Assembly (NCBI GenBank): GCA_030053945.1
Contig: JASGCW010000016.1
Location: 1 to 63,172, forward strand
Direction of reading: 5' to 3'
DNA length: 63,172 bases
Source of the DNA: Limnohabitans sp.
GTDB lineage: Bacteria; Bacteroidota; Bacteroidia; Flavobacteriales; Flavobacteriaceae
Positions 48,356 through 57,224 of the stretch are shown here, one piece after another. A program made the position numbers and the translations under genes. Each line of letters starts with the position of its first letter. Position 1 is the first letter of the stretch. A model generated the notes under the pieces. It had not been told where the DNA came from and did no database searches. It saw nothing but the letters and a program-made list of their open reading frames with translations.

Positions 48356-49309
48356 TTATTTAAAGAAAGAATCAACAAATTCGTATTTATTAAAAACTTG
48401 AAGGTCATTAATTCCTTCCCCTACACCGATATATTTAACTGGTATTTGGAACTGATCAGAAATACCAATCACAACCCCTCCTTTTGCCGTACCATCTAAC
48501 TTAGTTACTGCTAAACAAGTTACTTCTGTAGCGGCTGTAAATTCTTTAGCTTGTTCAAAAGCGTTTTGCCCAGTTGAGCCATCTAAAACTAACATAACGT
48601 CGTGTGGTGCATCGCTCACTACTTTTTGCATTACACGTTTAACTTTGGTTAATTCGTTCATTAATCCTACTTTGTTATGCAAACGCCCAGCTGTATCAAT
48701 AATTACTACATCTGCATCTTGAGAAACAGCACTTTGTAATGTATCAAAAGCAACAGATGCAGGATCACTTCCCATTTGCTGTTTAACTATAGGCACCCCT
48801 ACTCTATCTGCCCAAATTTGTAACTGATCGATAGCGGCAGCCCTAAACGTATCTGCTGCACCTAGCACTACTTTGTATCCAGCATTTTTAAATTGGTTAG
48901 CTAATTTCCCTATTGTAGTAGTTTTTCCAACACCATTCACACCAACCACCATAATCACATATGGTTTTTTATTTGCAGGAATGGTAAATTCAGTTTCTTC
49001 TCCTGTATTAGTTTCAGACAATAAGCCTGCAATTTCTTCGCGAAGGATTACATTTAACTCTTCTGTTCCTAAATATTTATCACGAGAAACGCGAGCCTCT
49101 ATTCTTTCAATAATTTTAAGCGTTGTATTTACACCAACATCTGAAGTGACTAAAACCTCCTCCAAATTATCTAAAACATCATCATCAACTTTTGATTTAC
49201 CAGCAACGGCTTTAGTCAATTTTGATAAAAAAGAGGTACTTGATTTTTCGAGACCTTTATCTAAAGTCTCTTTTTTTTCAGAAGAAAATAATTTTTTAAA
49301 GAAATTCAT
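48356..49309 (-). CDS. ftsY: Signal recognition particle receptor FtsY
   Basis: FtsY docks SRP-bound ribosomes to the membrane. The 317 residues show the NG domain: GVNGVGKTTTIGKLA (P-loop), VVLGAADTFRAAAIDQL, DTAGRLHNK and TKLDGTAKGG. The N-terminal A domain is short, as usual in Bacteroidota. The small membrane gene follows it closely. The identification is certain. Confidence 0.97.
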   Translation of the reverse strand: MNFFKKLFSSEKKETLDKGLEKSSTSFLSKLTKAVAGKSKVDDDVLDNLEEVLVTSDVGVNTTLKIIERIEARVSRDKYLGTEELNVILREEIAGLLSETNTGEETEFTIPANKKPYVIMVVGVNGVGKTTTIGKLANQFKNAGYKVVLGAADTFRAAAIDQLQIWADRVGVPIVKQQMGSDPASVAFDTLQSAVSQDADVVIIDTAGRLHNKVGLMNELTKVKRVMQKVVSDAPHDVMLVLDGSTGQNAFEQAKEFTAATEVTCLAVTKLDGTAKGGVVIGISDQFQIPVKYIGVGEGINDLQVFNKYEFVDSFFK

Positions 49310-49383
49310 TTTAGCAAATAATACTTATGTACCCAAACCGAAAGTAAACGGAACGAGTATAATTTTGAGTAGCAAATATAAAA

Positions 49384-49416
49384 CAAAAAAAGCTACATTC
49401 TAAAGAAAGTAGCTTT
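49384..49416 (-). terminator. Intrinsic terminator after DUF4295/rpmG/rpmB
   Basis: On the minus strand the stem AAAGCTAC / GTAGCTTT encloses a 12-nt loop and is followed by a T-run. It lies just after the DUF4295 stop codon and ends the rpmB-rpmG-DUF4295 operon. Confidence 0.85.
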
Positions 49417-49437
49417 GTATATTTTGAATGGATAAAA

Positions 49438-49590
49438 TTATTTCTTTTTAAGAAACTCATCTACTTCTTCTGGAGCCATAATAGCTTCAACAAAAGTATA
49501 AGCACCAGTTTTTGGCGACTTTACCATTTTAATAGCTTTCGATAATCTTTTTGAAGCTGTTTGTAATGTTGCAACGGTTTTCTTTGCCAT
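49438..49590 (-). CDS. DUF4295 ribosome-associated small protein
   Basis: I translated this 50-residue gene by hand; it begins MAKKTVATLQTASKRLSKAI and ends EEVDEFLKKK. DUF4295 proteins are specific to Bacteroidota and sit next to rpmG and rpmB. They are basic and are thought to be ribosomal or ribosome-associated, although I know of no direct proof in this organism. It lies 41 nt downstream of rpmG. Confidence 0.9.
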   Translation of the reverse strand: MAKKTVATLQTASKRLSKAIKMVKSPKTGAYTFVEAIMAPEEVDEFLKKK

Positions 49591-49631
49591 AACTTATATT
49601 ATTTATTGAATTTTTAAATAAAAATTCTAAA

Positions 49632-49814
49632 TTATTTAATTTCTTTGTGAACAGTTACTCTTTTTAAGATTGGATTAAATTTTTTAATCTCTAATCTATC
49701 AGGAGTATTCTTTTTATTTTTAGTCGTGATGTAACGAGACGTTCCTGGAACACCAGAAGTTTTGTGCTCTGTACATTCTAAAATAACTTGGATTCTATTA
49801 CCTTTCTTTGCCAT
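49632..49814 (-). CDS. rpmG: 50S ribosomal protein L33
   Basis: The 60 residues match L33: [41 protein letters not shown] and [15 protein letters not shown]. It has only one cysteine (ECTEH), so it is the zinc-free type. It follows rpmB by 26 nt within the rpmB-rpmG-DUF4295 operon. Confidence 0.96.
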
Positions 49815-49840
49815 CTTGCTATATATTTATTAGGAACAGA

Positions 49841-50077
49841 TTATTTAATAAATCCGTCTGCTTGCGCTTTTTTCAAAACCGCAGAAATTCCGTTTTTGTT
49901 AATCGTTTTAATTGTAGAAGCAGCTACTCTTAGAGTAATCCATCTGTCTTCTTCAGGAAGGTAAAAACGTTTTTTAACCAAGTTAACAGAGAATTTTCTC
50001 TTAGTCTTGTTCATAGCGTGAGAAACGTTATTTCCTACCATCGCTCTTTTTCCTGTAAGGTCACAAACTCTTGACAT
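49841..50077 (-). CDS. rpmB: 50S ribosomal protein L28
   Basis: The 78 residues match L28: [28 protein letters not shown] N-terminus, [18 protein letters not shown] and [13 protein letters not shown]. It is the first gene of the rpmB-rpmG operon. A promoter-like sequence lies at 50115-50145. Confidence 0.96.
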   Translation of the reverse strand: MSRVCDLTGKRAMVGNNVSHAMNKTKRKFSVNLVKKRFYLPEEDRWITLRVAASTIKTINKNGISAVLKKAQADGFIK

Positions 50078-50114
50078 TATGCTTTATCTTTTATCGTTAT
50101 TCAAAATCAGGGTG

Positions 50115-50145
50115 CAAAGTAACAAAAAATAAAACGATTAAGCAA
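50115..50145 (-). promoter_or_regulatory. Putative rpmB promoter
   Basis: On the minus strand TTG, a 20-bp spacer and TTACTTTG match the Bacteroidota consensus at 7 of 8 positions in the -7 element. It lies about 40 nt before the rpmB ATG. Confidence 0.6.
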
Positions 50146-50155
50146 AATATTTTTA

Positions 50156-51403
50156 TTAGTTTTTTAAAATTTCTTTATAAACTAATTCAAGTCCTTTATT
50201 AACGGCTCTATCTATCACTTTTTCTCTTGGTTGTCCAAAATCAAATTGTTCAGAAAACACTTTTTCTGGGGTTGCAACTGCAATAAAAACTGTTCCTACT
50301 TCTGCATCTGCATCTCCTTTCAATGGCCCCGCATTTCCTGTTGTCGCAATAACATAGTCGGTTTTAAACTTTTTCTGACCATCTACAGCCATCGCAATAG
50401 CTACAGCCTCACTTACAACCGATTCCTCTTCAATTAACTTTTCTGAAATATTTAATAAATCTTCTTTTACTTGAGTCGCATAACTCACAATACTTCCTTT
50501 AAAATATTTTGAAGCTCCAGCTATCGCTGTCAATGTTGATGCAATTTTCCCTCCTGTACAACTTTCCATTGTGGCAATGGTCAAATTTTTATTAGCTAAC
50601 AACTTTCCAACAACTACTTCTAAAGTTTCTCCTTCATCTAAACCAACCAAACAATCTGAAATTTGAGGTTGAAGCTTTGCTATCTGAAAATCTAATGCAT
50701 CCTGCAATACTTTTTCATCATTCCCTCTTGCTGATAATCGCAAGCGAACTCTTCCTGGACTTGGCAAATAAGCCAACTTAATAAACGATGGCAAATTATC
50801 TTCCCATTCTTCTATTCGTTCTGCTAAAAGACTCTCACCAACCCCGTAAGTCAACAGGGTTTTATGAATTATATAAGGACGTTTGAACTTTTCAACTAAT
50901 TTCGGAACAACTTCATTTTCTATAAGATATTTCATCTCATATGGAACACCTGGCAAAGAAACAAAAACAGTATTTTCCTTTTCCATCCACATTCCTGGCG
51001 CTGTACCAACTTTATTAAATAAAACTTTAGATTTTGAAGGAACTAACGCTTGATCTCTATTTAATTGCGTAATCGGACGCTTGAAATAATCTTCTATCAA
51101 TTTAGTCACATGCTTCAAGACAGAATCATCGATAACTAAATCGTCATCCATATACTCACAAAGCGTTTTTTTTGTAATATCATCCTTAGTAGGACCTAAT
51201 CCTCCAGTAATAATTACAACATCACATTTATTTTGAAGACTGGATAAAGTATCCAAAATATGTTGTTTATCATCAGAAATTGATAGCATTTCGTGAACAC
51301 GAATTCCTATTTTATCTAATTCTTTAGCTATAAATCCTGAATTAGTATCAACAATTTGACCAATTAGAATTTCGTCACCTATAGTAACAATAGTTGCTCT
51401 CAT
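50156..51403 (-). CDS. cinA: CinA-family NMN deamidase-like protein
   Basis: The 415 residues have the full CinA layout: an N-terminal molybdopterin-binding-like domain ([41 protein letters not shown]) and a C-terminal deamidase domain ([31 protein letters not shown]). CinA domains hydrolyse NMN to NaMN or act on ADP-ribose. The catalytic Ser/Thr region (ESCTGG) is intact. The upstream gap holds a hairpin-forming repeat at 51419-51496. Confidence 0.94.
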   Translation of the reverse strand: MRATIVTIGDEILIGQIVDTNSGFIAKELDKIGIRVHEMLSISDDKQHILDTLSSLQNKCDVVIITGGLGPTKDDITKKTLCEYMDDDLVIDDSVLKHVTKLIEDYFKRPITQLNRDQALVPSKSKVLFNKVGTAPGMWMEKENTVFVSLPGVPYEMKYLIENEVVPKLVEKFKRPYIIHKTLLTYGVGESLLAERIEEWEDNLPSFIKLAYLPSPGRVRLRLSARGNDEKVLQDALDFQIAKLQPQISDCLVGLDEGETLEVVVGKLLANKNLTIATMESCTGGKIASTLTAIAGASKYFKGSIVSYATQVKEDLLNISEKLIEEESVVSEAVAIAMAVDGQKKFKTDYVIATTGNAGPLKGDADAEVGTVFIAVATPEKVFSEQFDFGQPREKVIDRAVNKGLELVYKEILKN

Positions 51404-51418
51404 ATTTTAAAAATAGAA

Positions 51419-51496
51419 GGGTTGAAAGAGGTAAATAAAGACAAAGGGATTAAAAAATAAATCCTTTTATCTTTTAATCCATTAATCTTTCAACCT
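51419..51496. repeat. Inverted repeat between cinA and HPt gene
   Basis: The arms GGTTGAAAGA and TCTTTCAACC flank a long imperfect stem (AAAGGGATT / AATCCTTTT). Units of about 7 bp such as TTAATCC, ATTAATC and TTTCAAC are visible on the right. The gap contains nothing else. Confidence 0.6.
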
Positions 51497-51502
51497 TAAA
51501 CA

Positions 51503-51847
51503 TTACAGATTAAAATCTTTTTTTACTTCTTCTAACGCGGCATCAACTCTACTTTTTAGGCTTCTGTACACTTCTTTAATTTCTTTCTTCTTTCCTTTAT
51601 CACGTGTCCACTGCTCAATTTGAAGTATTTCTTCTTTAGCCGCATCCATTCCTAACAAGTCTAAAGTGGGTTTTGTTTTATGCGCAAAACCATACGCTTT
51701 AGCATAATCCTTTTCGTTTATACCTTCTTTAATTCCCTTGACATCTCCTGGAACTTCTTCTACAAAAAGAGTAATAATTTGACGTACGAAATCATCGTCA
51801 TCATCAGAAATCGCATAAACTTTAGCTAAATTGTAATGTATTGCCAT
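51503..51847 (-). CDS. HPt-domain phosphotransfer protein
   Basis: The 114 residues form a histidine phosphotransfer domain with the His site AYGFAHKTKPTLDLLGM, so His56 is the likely phosphoryl acceptor. HPt proteins relay phosphate between a hybrid kinase and a response regulator. Neither is nearby, and a trans-acting partner is likely. It lies 1 nt from the FAH-family gene, with which it is probably cotranscribed. Confidence 0.88.
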   Translation of the reverse strand: MAIHYNLAKVYAISDDDDDFVRQIITLFVEEVPGDVKGIKEGINEKDYAKAYGFAHKTKPTLDLLGMDAAKEEILQIEQWTRDKGKKKEIKEVYRSLKSRVDAALEEVKKDFNL

Positions 51848-52458
51848 TATTTTACTTGAATCTTAAATAATTGTCTATCTTCTACAAACCCTTCCAACAC
51901 ATCTTCAGGGCTTACTTTTGCCACACCAGCTGGTGTTCCTGTAAAAATAATATCACCTGTTTTTAATGTAAAATATTGCGAAACATAAGCGATAATTTCA
52001 TCTATTTTCCACAACATCTGACTTGTATTGCCTTTTTGAACAATTTGTGAGTTATTTCTTAATTCAAAATTAATATTTTCTACGGAACTGAAATTTTTTT
52101 TCGATAAAAAGTCCCCTATAATCGCTGAACCGTCAAAAGCTTTTGCTTTTTCCCAAGGCAAGCCTTTTTCTTTCAATTTAGCTTGCAAATCACGAGCCGT
52201 AAAATCTATCCCTAAACCAATTTCGTCGTAATATTTATGAGCAAATTTGGTATCTATATATTTTCCTACTTTGTTGATTTTTACTAGAATTTCAACTTCG
52301 TGATGTACATCATTACTAAACTCAGGAATAACAAACGGGAATTGTTTAGGCAAAATCGCCGTATCTGGTTTCAAAAAAACAACTGGTTCGCTAGGACGCT
52401 CATTTTTTAGTTCAGATATATGGTCAACATAATTACGACCGATGCAGATTATTTTCAT
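51847..52458 (-). CDS. Fumarylacetoacetate hydrolase family protein
   Basis: The 203 residues match the FAH superfamily: MKIICIGRNYVDHISEL, VVFLKPDTAILP, HHEVEILVKI (metal ligands) and TGTPAGVAKVSP. Members hydrolyse C-C bonds in acylpyruvates or decarboxylate oxaloacetate. The short length resembles acylpyruvase-type members. Its stop base is shared with the start of the HPt gene. The substrate is not predictable from this sequence. Confidence 0.9.
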   Translation of the reverse strand: MKIICIGRNYVDHISELKNERPSEPVVFLKPDTAILPKQFPFVIPEFSNDVHHEVEILVKINKVGKYIDTKFAHKYYDEIGLGIDFTARDLQAKLKEKGLPWEKAKAFDGSAIIGDFLSKKNFSSVENINFELRNNSQIVQKGNTSQMLWKIDEIIAYVSQYFTLKTGDIIFTGTPAGVAKVSPEDVLEGFVEDRQLFKIQVK

Positions 52459-52462
52459 TTTT

Positions 52463-52550
52463 AAGTAATTAGTGATTAGTAAAAAGTGATTAGTAATTAG
52501 CAGTAAGGACTATTTACTAATTACTCTTCACTATTTACTGCTTAGTATTC
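52463..52550. repeat. Heptanucleotide inverted repeat (gene-free hairpin)
   Basis: Left units AGTAATT, AGTGATT, AGTAAAA, AGTGATT, AGTAATT, AGCAGTA are mirrored on the right by TTACTAATTACTCTTCACT-type units ending ACTGCTTA, with loop AAGGAC. The period is 7 bp and the arms agree at about 80 percent. The right arm overlaps the end of the exonuclease gene, supplying its last codons (LNTKQ) and stop codon. Confidence 0.75.
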
Positions 52551-53308
52551 AACTTTCTTAACTTTATTGCTGTTAAAACTTTTTTCGTGTACAAAGGAAA
52601 ATCGGCATTTTGAATCCAACCAAAATATCCGGGTTCTTTATCAAAAACTTCTTCAACCAAAGTCCCTTTGTGTTTTCCGAAAGTAAAAATTTCTTGCCCA
52701 TTATCATCTAAAGCTATAAAACCAGCAAAATCTACCGATTTTTTTCTAGTTGTAAATTCAGAAAGCACTTTCATATCATTTTCTAAATCTGGGTAACGAT
52801 CTAGTTGTGCTTTCAAAATTTCGTAGGTTGCATTCGTATCTGCTTCTGCACTATGAGCATTTTCTAACGATTCATTACAATAAAACTTATAGGCAGCTCC
52901 TAAAGTTCTTTCTTCTTTTTTATGAAAAATAGTTTGAACATCTACCGAAACACGATTTTTCATATCAAAATCGACTCCAGATCTCAACATTTCTTCTGCT
53001 AAAAGTGGAATATCAAATCTATCTGAATTGAATCCTGCCAAATCAGAATCTTTAATCATATTATGAATATGTGGTGCTAGTTCTGCAAATGTAGGCTCGT
53101 TTGCTACCTTTTCATTTGTTATCCCGTGCACCGCCGTGGCAAATGCAGGAATAGGAATAGTTGGATTTACCAACCAAGTTTTGCTTTCTTTATTTCCGTT
53201 AGGAAACACTTTTACAACAGCAATTTCAACGATTCTATCTCTTGTAATATCTATCCCTGTTGTTTCTAAATCGAAAAAACAAATAGGTCTATTCAGTTTT
53301 AATTCCAT
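52535..53308 (-). CDS. DnaQ-like 3'-5' exonuclease
   Basis: The 257 residues match the DEDDh exonuclease fold: CFFDLETTGIDITRDRIVEIA (Asp, Glu), SDLAGFNSDRFDIPLLAEE and the His-Asp pair HSAEADTNAT. A C-terminal region (TFGKHKGTLVEEVFDKEPGYFGWI) is seen in other Bacteroidota exonucleases of this kind. It may proofread or degrade 3' ends of DNA. Its last codons lie in a repeat. Confidence 0.92.
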   Translation of the reverse strand: MELKLNRPICFFDLETTGIDITRDRIVEIAVVKVFPNGNKESKTWLVNPTIPIPAFATAVHGITNEKVANEPTFAELAPHIHNMIKDSDLAGFNSDRFDIPLLAEEMLRSGVDFDMKNRVSVDVQTIFHKKEERTLGAAYKFYCNESLENAHSAEADTNATYEILKAQLDRYPDLENDMKVLSEFTTRKKSVDFAGFIALDDNGQEIFTFGKHKGTLVEEVFDKEPGYFGWIQNADFPLYTKKVLTAIKLRKLNTKQ

Positions 53309-53411
53309 TTTGTGTATTTGTATGGCAAAGATAAATAGTATTCTTTACATAAGACAAATTAAAAAACGTGATTTAAAACCTACATTCACTTTTTTAACAG
53401 TTCTAAAACTT

Positions 53412-54053
53412 TCAATTAGCTTTCTTATGATGGCGATAAATTAAATATTCTGCAATAATTAAATTAAAAGTCCATCCCAACCAAGCTACAATTCTATAGG
53501 CATCCATAGATTGTAAATCAAATAAAAAAACGATTAAAAATTTAAACAAGCGAAGTGATATAGCCGAAAGTGTTAAAGCAAAACCTCTAATAGCAAACTT
53601 TTTATGCTCTTGCAATTTATTTCGCATTGCATAAATTACTGACAAAGCTGTGAAATACATCCACAACAGACTTAATATAATAAATGCTGTTTTTGCTATC
53701 CAACCTCCATTTGCATGATATGCCATAATCAAACCCGATGGTCCAGAAAGGAATAAGATTATAATGGCATATATTCTTCCAGACCATTTATGAAATACTC
53801 TTGTTTTCCTATTAACAGAAACTATAAATTGAAATGCCCCTAACAACATCAAAAAAATACTGGTGTACACATGGGTAAAAAAAGCAATTTTATAGTAATC
53901 GTGTATTACCACATCTTGTTTTATTCTCAAAAAAGCTACATCTGTGTTATAGGGTATATATTGAAGTGTGATTAACAATAACAAAAAGGAGAAGTAGAAA
54001 TAACTTCCCCAAAGTATATATTTTGGTAGTTTATTTTTAAGAATAATTTTCAA
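53412..54053 (-). CDS. DUF2306 membrane protein
   Basis: The 213-residue protein has about six membrane helices with IAFFTHVYTSIFLMLLGAFQ, HKWSGRIYAIIILF and HKKFAIRGFALTLSAISLRL, typical of DUF2306. Conserved histidines suggest a cofactor or lipid-related role, but none is established. It stands 103 nt upstream of the exonuclease gene. Confidence 0.82.
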   Translation of the reverse strand: MKIILKNKLPKYILWGSYFYFSFLLLLITLQYIPYNTDVAFLRIKQDVVIHDYYKIAFFTHVYTSIFLMLLGAFQFIVSVNRKTRVFHKWSGRIYAIIILFLSGPSGLIMAYHANGGWIAKTAFIILSLLWMYFTALSVIYAMRNKLQEHKKFAIRGFALTLSAISLRLFKFLIVFLFDLQSMDAYRIVAWLGWTFNLIIAEYLIYRHHKKAN

Positions 54054-54133
54054 TTGTGCTTATTGAAATATATAATTTAGAAATGTTCTAAATGAATTAT
54101 TATAAAAATTTTTCTACTTACATTACCTATAAT

Positions 54134-55003
54134 TTATCTTGTAAAAACCTTATAGTAATCTACAGCATTCTGTTCATATCTGCTCAAGATATCAATATTC
54201 TTTTTTTCTATATCTGTAAGTTCTTTATCAACATTTTCATATAAGGGCAAATACCAATTATATGTTAAAAAATATCCCTGAAGTCGTTTGTTTTGAAAAG
54301 CCATACCATGTTTCGCATAGATTAAATTTTGTAGAATATACAAATCTGTCTTAGATAAATTTTCAACTTCAGAATTCTTCAACAAAAACTTTGAAGGGTT
54401 AATCTTTAAAACTTGATCACTGGAAACAGTATATCGTTTTCCGTAACTTTTAGTCTTCCCATCATCTTCTCTCCTAAATCTTTTATCGATTACAGAATTT
54501 ATATTGTACGAAAAAATACGTTTTTTAAAATTTAAACCTCCATCTTTTGATTCCTTCTCTTGAAAGCTCATTTTGTAACTTGATACCTTTAAATTAGATG
54601 ACCCCTTTTTAATTTCAAATTGTAGTTTTTCATAATCAATTTTATCAGAATCACTTAAAAAATCAAGATAAAGCTTATCTTCTTTTTCTTTTAAATCAAA
54701 AACAACAGGCTCTACCCTACCATATAAATACAATTCACCTATCACCTTATTTTCTTCATTTTTTTTAAAGAAAATAAAAATCCCTCTTAAATAACTGTGG
54801 TTGATTTCCTTATTATCATCAAATTCCCAAAAGCCTAGTAAATCTTCCTTAGAATTTACTATTAAACTTTCAGACATCCGAATTGGCTCAGTAAATAATT
54901 TTACCTCATTATTTGCATATAACTTTTCTGAATTTTCATTTTTTATAGCATTTTTACAGCTAAGAATTGAAATAATCAAGAACAGATAAAACATTTTTCT
55001 CAT
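54134..55003 (-). CDS. YARHG-domain lipoprotein (copy 1)
   Basis: The 289 residues open with a lipoprotein signal whose lipobox is SILSC. The C-terminal YARHG domain is clear (DLYILQNLIYAKHGMAF followed by NWYLPLYENVDKELT and IDILSRYEQNA). The middle region is beta-rich and shared with the two copies upstream. It is predicted to face the periplasm. This is one of three tandem paralogs transcribed in the same direction. The function of YARHG is unknown. Confidence 0.85.
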   Translation of the reverse strand: MRKMFYLFLIISILSCKNAIKNENSEKLYANNEVKLFTEPIRMSESLIVNSKEDLLGFWEFDDNKEINHSYLRGIFIFFKKNEENKVIGELYLYGRVEPVVFDLKEKEDKLYLDFLSDSDKIDYEKLQFEIKKGSSNLKVSSYKMSFQEKESKDGGLNFKKRIFSYNINSVIDKRFRREDDGKTKSYGKRYTVSSDQVLKINPSKFLLKNSEVENLSKTDLYILQNLIYAKHGMAFQNKRLQGYFLTYNWYLPLYENVDKELTDIEKKNIDILSRYEQNAVDYYKVFTR

Positions 55004-55048
55004 AATACAAAGGATTAACTATATATGGAACGAAAAAAAATAAAAAAA

Positions 55049-56035
55049 TTACCTCCCGAATACCTGAAAATATTCTTTAGCATTTTGCTCATATCGTTTA
55101 ATAACATCTATATTAGCTCTTTCAATCTTTGTTAAACTTGAAGTTACATCATTTGAAATAGGCATATACCAAGATTGTTCCATAAAAAATGCGCTTAATT
55201 TTTCATTTTTAAAAATCATTCCGTGTTTTGCAAAAATTGAATTTCTAAGAACATACAAATCAGCTTTGGTTAGATTTTCAACCAATGTGTTTTTCAATAT
55301 TTGTTTAGAAGGATTTATTTTATAAACAGCATTTGTAGAAGAATAAGACCCTTCTCTATATTCTCCTTTTGGAATTTTTTTCTTCACAATAGGTTTCGCT
55401 TCTTTTTTAACTTCGTCACTACCGCTTTTAAGCAGAATTTCTTCTTCTAAAGGTTCATATTTCTTATACTTCATATCCGAATATTTTCTATACCCCATTC
55501 CTGTTTTATCGCTATCTACATAATCGGATTCTATTGTATTATTAATATTATAACTGAAATTTCTTTTAGCAATTGAAATTGAATAAGTTTCAACGATACT
55601 CTCAAAATCTGTAGCTTTCAAACTTCCTTTTAGTTCTCCTGTACCTTTATTTATTTCAAGATTCCAACTTTTATAAGGAATAGTCTCTAGATTCTTCTCA
55701 CAGGAAAGTATATAAATATCCTTACTCTCGTTTAGATTAAAAATTAAAGGGAGTACTAAACCTTGATGAAATAGTTTTCCTTCAATCTTATCTTGATGTA
55801 TTCTTTCAAACAAAAAAATAAATTTACCATAATATTTTCCCTCCTCATAATCTTTAAAGTCGTAAACCCAAAAACCTTGTAAATCCTCTTTATTATTAAT
55901 CAGTAAATTTTTATTGAGATTTCCATAATATACTTTCTTCTCAACTTTATTTTTTTCTTTTTTAATATCATTTTTGATAGCACTATTAAATCCGAATAGC
56001 GCACCAATAATTAAGAATAATGACAAATACTTCAT
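55049..56035 (-). CDS. YARHG-domain secreted protein (copy 2)
   Basis: The 328 residues have a signal peptide (MKYLSLFLIIGALFGFNSA) but no lipobox cysteine: where its paralogs have C before K-AIKN, this copy has F-N-S-AIKN. The C-terminal YARHG domain is intact (LYVLRNSIFAKHGMIF, WYMPISNDVTSSLT). It contains a basic insert near 200-220. It is predicted to be soluble in the periplasm or exported, unlike copies 1 and 3. Confidence 0.82.
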   Translation of the reverse strand: MKYLSLFLIIGALFGFNSAIKNDIKKEKNKVEKKVYYGNLNKNLLINNKEDLQGFWVYDFKDYEEGKYYGKFIFLFERIHQDKIEGKLFHQGLVLPLIFNLNESKDIYILSCEKNLETIPYKSWNLEINKGTGELKGSLKATDFESIVETYSISIAKRNFSYNINNTIESDYVDSDKTGMGYRKYSDMKYKKYEPLEEEILLKSGSDEVKKEAKPIVKKKIPKGEYREGSYSSTNAVYKINPSKQILKNTLVENLTKADLYVLRNSIFAKHGMIFKNEKLSAFFMEQSWYMPISNDVTSSLTKIERANIDVIKRYEQNAKEYFQVFGR

Positions 56036-56139
56036 AGCTAAAAGTTTAAAAGTTAGAAATTACTTAATGAAATGGTTTAAACTACTTCAATAATATAGCA
56101 AACGGAAAAAACATCAAAAAAAGTATTTGTACCTAAAAA

Positions 56140-57093
56140 TTATCTCCCAAAAACATCATAATATTCCTTTGCATTTTTTTCATAACGTAACAACAATGCG
56201 ATATTTTTCTTTTCAACTTTTGTTAATTCAGCTTGTATATCGCTTTTTACAGGAATATACCAAGACTGTTGCTCAAAATAACTTCTCAATTGTTTGTCCC
56301 TAAAAGTATAGCCGTGACGAGCAAAAATTAAATTTCTAAGAATATAAATATCTGCTTTAGCTAAGTTTTCAACCTGTTCGTTTGTAAACACTTCCTTTGA
56401 AGGATTTAATTTATAAATAGCTTCAGTAGTAGAAAAATAAGCTTGCTCCTCGTATGTATCTTTAATAGGATTTCCAAGACTATCTACATCTTCATATTCT
56501 TCTTCCATCATTTTTGACTTCAATACATTTCTAAAACTATTTACTAACTCATATTCTGGATCATACTTAAAAAATCGCTTTGTTAAATTTAATTTTCTAG
56601 TATGTATAGGAACTGCTCTTTTACTATCAGCAACCCATTTGCCTAATAAAGTAGTGTCATTTTTTTGAATATAAAGTTCAAATTTACCATTGGTTGAAGA
56701 AGTACCTAATTCGTCTACAACAATTCTAAATTCATCCTCTTGATCACTACAAGTCCCTTTAAATTTTGCTATATTCCCACTTAGAACCGAATGACCTTCA
56801 ATTGAATGACCTTCAATTTTATCTATAGCGAAAGTGATTCTTTTGACAGTATTAAAATAATACAAACTATCTCGTTTGGACAATTTTTCCGCTTCAGCTT
56901 CAGGAATATCAGCTTCAAAATCACCAACCCAAAAACCTAACAAATCGGCTTTAGTGATAACATTAGTATTTTTAGTAATATCTGGTGCGCCAAAATTTAT
57001 TAGATCTTGATTTGTTATTACTTGTTCTTCATTTTTGATTGCTCTTTTGCATCCCAAAGCTAAAAATAGCAGGAATAAATACTTTAATTTCAT
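56140..57093 (-). CDS. YARHG-domain lipoprotein (copy 3)
   Basis: From the ATG at 57093 (MKLKYLFLLFLALGCKRAIK) the protein has 317 residues with lipobox LALGC. A frame from 57123 adds 10 residues before the signal and is less likely. The C-terminus has the YARHG domain (IYILRNLIFARHGYTF, SWYIPVKSDIQAEL). It is the first of the three paralogs to be transcribed on this strand. Sequence similarity along the whole length indicates gene duplication. Confidence 0.85.
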   Translation of the reverse strand: MKLKYLFLLFLALGCKRAIKNEEQVITNQDLINFGAPDITKNTNVITKADLLGFWVGDFEADIPEAEAEKLSKRDSLYYFNTVKRITFAIDKIEGHSIEGHSVLSGNIAKFKGTCSDQEDEFRIVVDELGTSSTNGKFELYIQKNDTTLLGKWVADSKRAVPIHTRKLNLTKRFFKYDPEYELVNSFRNVLKSKMMEEEYEDVDSLGNPIKDTYEEQAYFSTTEAIYKLNPSKEVFTNEQVENLAKADIYILRNLIFARHGYTFRDKQLRSYFEQQSWYIPVKSDIQAELTKVEKKNIALLLRYEKNAKEYYDVFGR

Positions 57094-57163
57094 TAAGTTG
57101 CTTAATTTTAATTCACAAAACACGACAAAAAAAGTGCCACTTTATATATTCTGACCTACTTAT

Positions 57164-57202
57164 AAAAAAAATCCTTCCAAATAATTTTGAAAGGATTTTT
57201 AA
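57164..57202 (-). terminator. Intrinsic terminator after the E2 gene
   Basis: The 9-bp stem AAAATCCTT / AAGGATTTT is followed by a T-run on the minus strand. It separates the E2 acyltransferase gene from the YARHG genes. Confidence 0.8.
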
Positions 57203-57224
57203 TATATCTATAAATATTTTAGAT

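Noticed and set aside
48355..48408. Longer start for the small membrane gene after ftsY
   Set aside because: It would overlap ftsY by 53 nt and the extension is not signal-like; the start at 48354 gives a neat two-helix protein.
52463..52550. CRISPR array
   Set aside because: The 7-bp units are contiguous, too short and have no unique spacers; no cas genes are in the window.
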